A stretch of 64,000 nt of DNA from positions 51,294,986 to 51,358,985 of the forward strand of contig OW804097.1 in the NCBI GenBank assembly GCA_942159475.1. The letters are read 5' to 3'. A program made the translations under genes and the position numbers. The number at the start of each line of letters is the position of its first letter. Positions within the stretch are counted from its first letter, which is position 1. A model generated the notes under the pieces. It was not told where the DNA came from. It made no database searches and saw only the letters and a list, made by a program, of their open reading frames with translations. This document shows positions 55,483 through 64,000 of this stretch, one piece after another. The stretch comes from Sthenelais limicola. Lineage: Eukaryota > Annelida > Polychaeta > Phyllodocida > Sigalionidae.

Positions 55483-57190
55483 GTATGTAATTGAACATAA
55501 ATATTTGTGTATTGGACTGCAGACGTCAGTCAGGTTTGAAGCTTTGAATACATATCTACCCTGTATATGTACCTGGTCGATTCTCACGAGATGGGGTCAT
55601 GCACATGGGGCTATTTGGGGGTAAAATTTTAAATTCATTGAAACTACTATTCCTTCACATCATCGATTCTACCCATGTTTTAAAGTCCACATCGATAATT
55701 GGGAACACTAATCTTAAAAAATCTTCCTGGGGCAGACAAAATGAAGGAAAACATAACGCCTTGAATATACTATTGAAAGTGAGATGAATGAAATTTTAAA
55801 ATGTCTGGTTAATATTGTACTGTAGTGATTCGCACAACTTAACACAAATAAACTAAGAGACAACAAGAGTGTTTGTTCCCCTTCTGGTTTATTAGTCCAA
55901 TTCCATGGTCAAGGCTTGACCCTGATCCGGATCCACTACCACAGGGTAGGGCATACGGATCTGCACACACAACTGGTGTGAGACTCTCAAGGGATCCAAA
56001 GGATCAGCACATAATAGTGGGGTAAAACATAGGGTATAAAACAGCGGTTGAACTGAAGTAAATGTAAGAGATACAAACGGAATACATTACGAGTCCGGTT
56101 TGTAACAGAACATAACATAAAGGGTAGATAATAGAGGTTTAGAGATAAATGACATGTAATGCAAGCCTTACAGACTGCAACACCTCTAGACTAGAGTTAA
56201 TGAAGTGCACTAATCCCTTCTGGATAAGCTGCACTGTGGAGGATTGCAGAACTACTACAGTACCATTAAAAATAGCTGCTAAACTAAGTATATGGCTGAA
56301 AATGATGTTTTCTCCATATTTTATTGAGACATATATTTCATGTTTCGGGGGAACGTTGGAATGGGCGTTGGAACGGGCGTTGGAACGTCACAATTAGTGT
56401 TGATTTATTATCCTTGTTTTCTGGCACTTTTGTGATAATTCTTTTTATTTCTTTGACCATTAAATGCCAATTAAGGGTGAATTAACATTATTATCAGTCA
56501 ATTAATCAGTTCGGAGGAAAATGGTCTTAGCACTGCAACCATCTTTCAGAGGGTGTTGGAATGCAACAGGGCGTTGGAATGCAATGTTGGCACTTTGATC
56601 CAGTCTAAAGAAGTCATAAATCATCCCTGGACAAAATTCTAAAAAACATGCCACAAACCTTTAAAGATGCTTCAAGTGTTTCGTTGACTAATCTATATAT
56701 TTGTAGACACTGTATTGCAAATAAGTACATTGTAACACAACATTAGGAATTCCCAAAATGGGATTTCTTTCACTCGTTCAGGTCAGATATTAACACTGTT
56801 GTTTGTAGTTCCTTTTTTAACATTTTGATCCAAAGTCAAACTCTCGGGGAACAATTTGGGCATAATAGTAATAACTAAATATTTATTTTTCATTCCTAGA
56901 TGAGCTCAATAGAAAATGTAATTATTTGGAGTACTGTATGACCTGGTGGTGATCGTTTTCATAAGACCTTGTATATTTTCTTTGACAAAGGAGCAATTTT
57001 AGCATGTTCATTGCCCATAAAATATTTTTAATTTATTCTAGATACACAAAATCATACTTCCCCTGAAAGCCCTATCCGCACTGAATCTGTTAATATAACT
57101 TTTTACACTATCAACACCGCTCAATATATCACCCATGGACGCTGGGGGGGAGCCTGTGGGCCCGTTTCGTGAGAATTGACCACCTACAAT
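55483..57190. other. Non-coding stretch, no gene seen
   Basis: Contains the GCGTTGGAA arrays described separately. No coding evidence. Confidence 0.5.
56354..56587 (+). repeat. CGTTGGAA arrays, 12-bp and 18-bp units
   Basis: CGTTGGAATGGG and CGTTGGAACGGG repeat nearly three times at 56354-56387. After about 165 unrelated bases, an 18-bp unit GTGTTGGAATGCAACAGG / GCGTTGGAATGCAATG occurs twice at 56553-56587. The shared GCGTTGGAA word links the two arrays. Confidence 0.75.
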
Positions 57191-57244
57191 TGATATAAGC
57201 ACGGACTTGTAATGAGAATTCTCATTACAAATCCGTGATATAAG
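57191..57244. repeat. Miniature palindrome flanked by 9-bp direct repeats
   Basis: TGATATAAG (57191-57199) and TGATATAAG (57236-57244) flank 36 bases, of which 34 form a palindrome centred on GAATTC with a single mismatch (17-bp arms starting CGGACTTGTAATGAGAA). Confidence 0.85.
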
Positions 57245-58201
57245 AAACTTCATATCACTTCAACTCTTCTTCTTCTTCATTTCCTGAATGTTATTTTAAC
57301 ACATAGATCACCACACCTATAAGAGGAAAAGGCATTAGTACATAGATTTCTCCAAACACGGGTTGAGCCACAATCTTTGCTCTAGGCTCTTCCTTTTAGG
57401 CTGAGTTTGGAGTGACAATGCTCGTGAATGTAAGCTTTTGAAGTGACATACGCCTTTACAATAGTAGCAGTTAGCAACCACCCCCAACCATACACGACCC
57501 CTAAGTTGTCACCGAACAGTTGTTACTGAATTATAGGACAGACAAACTGTACTTCCGTTGTTGTCCATGCCATAATCAGTCCACTGCCACAGGAAATGGT
57601 TTCTTGTCGTCTCCGATACGTTACCAATTTCCTGATTGAATTCTTCAGACTTGGCAAAAAAGTATTTGTACGTTAGACGCGCAGTAGTCTTACAATGAGT
57701 TGTGTGCACAGTGGCCCATGAAAATCCCCTATTGAACATATAATATAATATAAATATGCACTATTGCTACGAGTGCCTGTAGAATTGACAGGAGCAGGAA
57801 TGGTGGAGATAAGGCATAAGTAGGAGAATACAAGTGATGGGGTGCCTGGCTTGAAATGGGACAGGATCCTTGCTCAATACATATATATTGACTACAAAAA
57901 CTAGCAGCGTATGATGACTGTGTATGTGTCTATACAGGTAGGTATGGTAAATACGACATGAGTGGAATACCAACAGGACCTTCAGAAATATCCATGACTG
58001 GGCTAAACTGTAGGTCCATTGCCTGAAAGTCTAAATAACTAAAGACTTGTAAGAAAACGGTCAACGTTACCTATTATTTTTGAATTTATTTATGCATGTG
58101 TAGTGATTACTAGGTGGCAGCTAGTGGCATAAGTATGGTATATCCAGAGTACTTTTGTTCTCATTTATCAAAGGTCAAACCAAGCCTTTCAACTAGCCTT
58201 T
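57245..58201. other. Non-coding stretch, no gene seen
   Basis: Short chance frames only. Confidence 0.55.
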
Positions 58202-58322
58202 CAACTATTTATCTATTTAACTTTACAATTAGTGTCAACTTAATGTAGCTACCTGGCATTTCCAAAGGAAACGTTTTCTCAGAATCAAATACTTGTGTCG
58301 GATGTCAAGTTATGGTTACTGC
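58202..58322 (+). repeat. Dispersed repeat family C, copy
   Basis: Matches 40302-40427 nearly base for base (CTACCTGGCATTTCCAAAGG, then ACGTTTTCTCAGAATCAA). Confidence 0.85.
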
Positions 58323-58325
58323 TAT

Positions 58326-58453
58326 AGCATTATTACCTCTCGGTTTGGTGGTTTGTTGTGGTCTGTGTGGTCATGGAGACTCTCAGGCAGAGCCCTTGAG
58401 TTTCCATGACTACACAGACCACAACAAACCACCAAACCAGAGGTAATAGTGCT
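58326..58453. repeat. 128-bp foldback with about 55-bp arms
   Basis: The arms begin AGCATTATTACCTCT and end AGAGGTAATAGTGCT; in between, GGTTTGGTGGTTTGTTGTGG pairs with its exact complement. Only about four mismatches or bulges are seen over the stem, with a loop of about 16 bases (58382-58397). It follows directly on family C copy 58202-58322. Confidence 0.9.
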
Positions 58454-58984
58454 TTTAGACACGATATCAGATCAACTTATTAATACCAAAATAGAGGGTT
58501 TACCAACCTGTACAATTATTTATTTCAATCATGCTTATTTATTTCAATCATACTTCATGGCCAAATTGAACCTGTTTTACTAGAGGGTTGAAATATTCTG
58601 AATTGCTTGTTCAAATACCCGTTGTGACCATTCACTGATCATAGTAATGGTTACCTCATGTACACTATTCAAGCTACTGCTATAGCAAGAGTCAGAGAGT
58701 GAAAGAGAGAAAGAGAGATGGGGGTAATGGGTGAAAGGCAAGGGAGGGAGGGAGGGACAGAGCTGGAGGGCAAGAGAGGGATAGAGCCACAATGTCAGTG
58801 TGCACCCAACCATGACTGGGTAGGGGTAAGGGTTATTACGTAATAACCAGAGGGGGTCAATATGGTGCAGCAAGCATGTGCCAGAGTGGAGTGGAGTATG
58901 GTGGAGGTGAGAAATGGGTGGTACATGGGCGGAGCAGAAATTTATGACTGATCAAGTGGAATAGATAAGGCAGGCAAACTGATG
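58454..58984. other. Non-coding stretch, no gene seen
   Basis: GA-rich at 58.69-58.79 kb. No gene. Confidence 0.55.
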
Positions 58985-59151
58985 TCATCTGATTTCACAT
59001 GTGTTATAAGATTGGAGCTTTGTCATATCTGATCAAGATCTCTAATCAATGATTGGCATCCGTCATATAAACACCATTATTTTCTCATTCCTGAGAAAAT
59101 AAAAAGGCTTCAAAATCACATTTTCACCCCAGATACCTTCACAAACCACAT
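58985..59151 (+). repeat. Dispersed repeat family E, longest copy
   Basis: The left part matches 45.05 kb and the right part (59104-59151) matches the complement of 9111-9160, tying the three together. Confidence 0.7.
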
Positions 59152-59675
59152 ATAATGTCCTCTGGACAGGGTCGACAGAACTGTACAGACCAGAAACACG
59201 GTTGGTAACATCACAGATTCCAAGAACATGCCTGACAAAAAAACCCTACTTGAGCTTTATATAGTTCAACTTATAATCACAGCTGGTTTTCCATGTGTCC
59301 ATGGACAAGAAAGAGTGAAGTCTTTTTATTTGAGGCATAGTCCAAAGCTAGTACATTCTCATGCCTCCAGGCACAAGGCCATTTCTCAGTAATGTTCTCA
59401 TAGATAACTCAAAAACATGTGTCAGTGGGCTTAGCATTGTCCTAATCCTAAATGCCTGAGGCCTTTTGTAAAACGTGACAATGGTATAATTGGTGCAGTC
59501 TGTGATATCCAGAAGGTTTTTCAAGAGCTGTTTATGTTTCAGTGACAGAATCACTTACAGACCTTTTATTTTACCCCAAGAATGAAGTTGAAAATATAGG
59601 TAGCCGAAACAAGTAAGCAAGTCCAATGGAGTCTTCTTTTTTTGTATTGAAGAGGCAATAAATGTCCAATATCAT

Positions 59676-59722
59676 GGTAACCCAATGTGTTTTGGCCTAC
59701 ACGACCTTCGTCTGGGGTATGG
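59676..59722 (-). ncRNA. Decayed hammerhead-ribozyme-like motif, copy 2
   Basis: On the minus strand: ACCC, then CAGACGA (consensus CUGANGA), AGGTC, loop, GGCC (stem II), AAAA (consensus GAAA), then CACATTGGGT, whose GGGT pairs with the leading ACCC as stem I. It aligns with the motif at 18.9 kb; the lesions differ, and CGCG of copy 1 is CACA here, as expected from CpG decay. No Penelope protein nearby. Confidence 0.45.
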
Positions 59723-61371
59723 TGAGAAAGAGACAGAAGTAGCGCTGTTTACCATAGTGACAGGGTGTACATTCTTTTTGCACAGTTTTAGACATACATG
59801 TGTTCAGTTTTCTGATTGATTGGTTATATTGCAAGATTAAAGAAATTGTAATGGGGGCAATTACTTATATTAGGAAGATTAGATAGTTTACATTAATTAG
59901 GAAAACAATTGCTGACATAAACTCACCATACTAAAGTGAAAAGGGCTAAAATATGTTTCGTCCGTTCATAGTGCGAAGGATGGATGACCTAAAGTCATAA
60001 TAGCTGAGAATTTAAATATTAATAGAATAGTGTTTCAAGCTGTAAAAGCCCTATCTTCTCAGAAACTGCTGGCCAGATCTCCGATATATTTCAGGTGCAC
60101 ATTGCCAAAAATGGTGCGGAGCCATTCCGCTATGTTTCATTAACACTTTTGGAAGACATCAGGGTTATAAATGGGTTTGAAATGGGTTGAAATTGAACAC
60201 CCCCATCCAGGGTCCCCATCGGTGCCTGAAAACAATCCCCTATCAGTGCCCCTACACCAGAACGAAGTGATTAGCATATCGGTTGGATTGTGGTCATGAT
60301 GCAATGTTGTCTGTTGCTAAGCAGCACCCAAATGTCCGCTCATCCATGCCTGGGTGAAGCGGACTGAAACTTTGCCTACAGCATCAGTTCATAAACTATT
60401 GTTTGTGATGGTTTTGGAAGTCATAAGACAAATGTCCATGTATGTAAGTTCCAAACGTTGACTGACATTAAGGGGAATATGAGATTTAACTGGTTTCTAT
60501 ATGTAGTGTAGTGATGGAATGTGATTGAGCATACAAGCATGCCTGGTTTGATGAGAGTGCAGAGGTCAAGGAGTTCTCTTCCCCTCCTCTCTCTTCTTTC
60601 TTTCCCTCTTTCTCCTCTCTCTCTCTCCCTCTCCTGCATCTCTCTCTCCCTCTTTCTTCTCTCTCCCTCTCCTCTCTCTACTTCCCTCCCTCCTACTTTC
60701 TTCTCACTCTCCCTCCTCTCTGTGTGTCTTTCTCCTATCTGTCTGTCTGTCTCTTCTCCCTTCTCTCTCGTTTTCTCCATTCCTCATCCTCTCTCCCCTC
60801 CCCCACTTTTTCTCTCTCTCCCTGTCCCCACCCCCTTCCCTCTCTCTCTTCCTCTTTCCCTTGACACCACCCCTTTTTTTTCTTTTTTTGAAACTGCCTT
60901 ATTTTCGTATCCTGCCATCTGTGCTTCTACATACTATAACTTCAACAAATGCTCGGAAATTGCCACATAGAGATATAAAATCTTGATCTAAATTAAAACC
61001 AGAGAAATAGCTTTGATTAAAAACAGACAAGTGTCAGTTCCTGAGTGTGAGAGAGAGAGGAGAGAGAGACAGAGTGAGAGGGAGGAGACTGAGAGACAGA
61101 CAGAGATCGAGAGAAGAGAGTGAGAGAGAGGGGGGAATAGGAGTGGGAGCAGGAGGCAGAGTGGGAGCAAGATAGGGAATGGGAGAGGCAACGGGACAGG
61201 GACAGGGACAGGCAACACAACAACAGCACAACAGTGACCAAAAAAGCATCATAACAGGGTTCCATTTGACGTATGAATGTTATTACAGATAATAAGTTAC
61301 AGAGAGAACTTGAAAGATAAAGATGGTGGGAGAGGGAACAAGGAGAGCTGAAGATGTGGGCCCCACTGTCC
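59723..61371. other. Non-coding stretch with CT- and GA-rich tracts
   Basis: A CT-rich tract covers about 60560-60890 and a GA-rich tract about 61045-61210, so the two could pair over long distance. All long frames here are products of this composition. No gene. Confidence 0.6.
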
Positions 61372-61411
61372 CACTAGCAAATTATGTGCAAAGCACGGGT
61401 ATTTGCTAGTG
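61372..61411 (+). mobile_element. Possible Helitron 3' end, second copy
   Basis: Hairpin GTGCAAAGCAC (61386-61396) followed by GGGTATTTG and CTAG (61406-61409), then T; compare GGGTACTTTGCTAGT at 9.57 kb. In addition CACTAGCAAAT (61372-61382) is the perfect complement of ATTTGCTAGTG (61401-61411), so the end sits in a larger stem. GA-rich sequence precedes it, as in the other copy. The short hairpin stem (4 bp) makes the call weaker. Confidence 0.35.
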
Positions 61412-64000
61412 TCGATTTAAAAGGACAACAGCCCACTGGCAAATATACTGTGTTTTGTGAGGCAGCTGAGGGCCTTTGTCGTTCACAAAAAATACTAATG
61501 TTTATTCATTCATGCCTAATTGATGAATAACTAATTATTTATCCATTCACAACTAATTACTTTATCCAGTTATCTGACCTCTCTATAATGTCCCTGTCAT
61601 CTGATTGGTTGAAAAGCAAGCAGACAAACAAAAGAAAAATACCTGTTTCTATCTGTATCAGTATATTTTGTGATTATGCTGCCTTGTATGGCCATTATGA
61701 AGAAGCCCAAGCCAACTATCAATGTTCATATTTCAATAATCTTTGCTGGGGGAGGTGAAATATGTACAGGGAACCATCGGAACACATCTGACACCCCACC
61801 TCCTCCTTCCAACCCCGGCCAGCCTTGCTGAAAAAAGTACCCAATACATTTATGATCACCTGATGTTGATACCCTACTTTACCTAAACAACATTGACCAA
61901 GCCTCTCCCACTGATAAATGCAACGTATTGATGATGGAATATACACGCTTGATAAAGACAGAATATGCTGAAAGTAGCCATGTAGTAGATACGGGGAGAA
62001 CCATGGGTTTTCCAATATTATCAAATGAAATGCTACAAGGTATTATTATGGAGAAGGGTTTCTGTAATGTCCTATGATGACCTTGTATTTAGTGTACAAC
62101 ATGATACCTAATCAAAGGCAAATGAGTCAGCACAGAGTTGTAATTTATCTTAAATCAATGTCCGTGACCCTCCCTGCTCCAATAGAGATAACTTTTCTCC
62201 TGAATTGCCGAACCATAGAAGATTTATTTTACCAAAATTAGACATGACTGTAAATCAGATCTATTGAATATTTGAACGCCTGGTGGATAATGACAAATAA
62301 TCTTCTGTATCTCGTGGGACCTAGAGAGTATACATTACTACATGACATAGTGAGTAATTCAGATCCAGCATAACATCTACCTATCTACTTTTGTTTAAAC
62401 TAGTATTCATACTTTTGTTCATGACAGGACCCTCCCCTACTATAATAAGGAACGCTCATTTAAGACACTCACACGTTACGTATATCCATTCATTACTTAT
62501 AATGAATGATCAATTACTTCACCCAGTTACCTTATCTCTTCATGTTTTCCTGCCTCCTGATTGGTTAACAAGTTATAAGTTTATTAAGTTAATCAATCAT
62601 TTAATGAACTATTTTTCTGTTTAACTTTATAATCAGTTTAAGTTAATGTATATATTGTGCGTTTCCAAAGGAAATGAATTCTACGGTCAACTATTTGTGC
62701 GCAATGGCTAGATTATGAATATCAGAAGTACTGTAATCTGAAATGCCTCGAATGTCTGTATTAGAAGAACACAGGAGTGGAAGTAAAATTCAGTTTATTA
62801 ACAACTAGGAAAGTTGCACGCTCCCTGTTTACAAAGGCAGTTGGATAAACATGAAAGTACAATGCAAGGGAATTAGACATAAGACATCAAACAACATATT
62901 GTAATCTAATAATACACAATTGTCTTTTAGTCTTTGCAATTCCGAGCTTGTCTGTCTCCAAGACTTGAAACCCAGAAATCCCAAAGGGTGTAGTAGGTGT
63001 AGATCACTCAGATTCAGTCATGGGTGGTCCTCTCTAAATGGGTTCCTCTCAAAACCTATACAGTGGCCTTAAGTGGCAACTTGTCAATCAAACCAAGATA
63101 GCCAATAGAATACAACAAATGTCAACCAATAGGATGTCACACTGGCCTTCAGGGATTTACTGCAGAGATGGTAGAAGGTTGTCAATCAAGCAGTCCTTGC
63201 ATAGGTGCAAAGTTAGTAGTGTTGGTGTGAATTACATCACACAGAGATGGGCATCCAGATATCCTCCCAGATAAGTGTCCACACTCCTCACACCAATCCT
63301 CAACCAACACCTCAAAATGTATCACATGAACTTGCTACTCAGGATGATTGACAGAATGGTACCCAATTCACTAACATTCACAAATTTTTTTTGAAAAAAA
63401 TACCGTAGAATGTAAAAAGGAGGCAGACATACGAAAGAACAGTGGTTGTTGTTTCCGCAATATGCGCTGTGATTATTTTGCATTGTATGACCATTATAAG
63501 AACTCAATCAGCTACATGTATGGGTGAATGGCCCAAAGTATGCACTTGTGTCAACCGCTAGGCATTTTCATACAATATCATATATCAATATCATACAGCG
63601 ATTTTTACCTCTGATCTGATATGTACAAGATCTTCTTATTTTTTTGCAGTCGTTATCCCAACTTTTTAAACTTGTCGGTAGATCATGTAGGCTCACTGCT
63701 GACAGGTTGGATCTGCCAGCCGGACACCTTATTATACTCGTTGAACGAACGCAATGAGGAATACAAAGCCCAGGCATATTCTTCCAATACATTGTTTTCT
63801 TTTGTACCCGTGAACTAACAGAGAGTCTAAAATAAAATATAAAATAATTTATTTTGGATTTAATGAGTATCAGATAAGGAACGTTCTAGATAATAATAGC
63901 AATGTCTTTGACATGTCTTTGAAATTGAAAAGCAAAGCTGATTTTGCAGTGGATAAAATGAGCATATAACACCTTGTGGGTAGCTGTTGTGCTGTAGTCA
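61412..64000. other. Non-coding stretch with old repeats
   Basis: No gene seen. Segments 61525-61615 and 62480-62570 share TATCCATTCA, AATTACTT, CCAGTTA and CTGATTGGTT in order and are probably two old copies of one repeat. A decayed family C copy is at 62607-62690. The rest is unassigned. Confidence 0.5.

Noticed and set aside
55860..56060. Possible LTR end near 55.87-56.0 kb
   Set aside because: No matching second copy, primer-binding site or TG...CA ends could be found in the window.
60421..61265. Overlapping Ser/Leu/Pro-rich and Glu/Arg-rich frames
   Set aside because: Low-complexity CT and GA tracts; three frames open at once, no domain.

Overview
This window looks like nuclear DNA of a multicellular animal, most probably a marine invertebrate. 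It is AT-rich, there are no closely packed bacterial-style genes, and almost everything recognisable is a transposable element: APE-type LINEs of two kinds, tyrosine-recombinase retrotransposons (DIRS/Ngaro-like), hAT-like and Harbinger-like non-autonomous DNA elements, probable Helitron ends, decayed hammerhead-like motifs of the kind carried by Penelope-like elements, and a short retroposed repeat with a microsatellite tail. I could not recognise a single host exon and cannot name the phylum from the sequence alone.

Layout. 1-5.1 kb: non-coding, with a pyrimidine tract and an 831-bp TIR element (2980-3810). 5.1-7.0 kb: decayed, internally deleted DIRS-like retrotransposon. 7.45-7.63 kb: first copy of a SINE-like family. 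9.4-9.6 kb: probable Helitron 3' end. 10.25-13.33 kb: 5'-truncated LINE on the minus strand whose reverse transcriptase has lost its catalytic box. 15.4-15.7 kb: hAT-like MITE next to a long hairpin. 16.7-18.6 kb: L1/Tx1-like LINE lacking its 3' half. 18.9 kb: decayed hammerhead-like motif. 20.7-21.9 kb: gag pseudogene carrying SINE-like copy 2. 25.6-26.6 kb: minus-strand LINE fragment split by SINE-like copy 3.

The centrepiece is a nearly intact Ngaro-type retrotransposon at 26775-31227. It has the split direct repeat order A1 - ORFs - B1 - A2 - B2 and three ORFs: gag, RT/RNase H and tyrosine recombinase. Despite its good preservation it carries two disabling point changes: the first catalytic aspartate of RT is glycine, and a TAG interrupts the recombinase shortly before its nucleophile region. 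31.2-64 kb is mostly old non-coding repeat debris: a 3' fragment of an L1/Tx1-like LINE (34.8-36.1 kb), another minus-strand LINE fragment (39.3-39.8 kb), a third gag remnant (52.6-53.3 kb), several foldbacks and dispersed repeats, a second hammerhead-like motif (59.7 kb) and a second Helitron-like end (61.4 kb).

Three gag proteins in the window that are otherwise very different share the same N-terminal spacing CX2CX3HX7C. This is the most interesting unexplained common signal, together with in-frame TAG codons at similar places in two of them. Nothing here forms an operon. The elements relate to one another by nested insertion and common descent. All gene calls are from reading motifs; no database search was possible.
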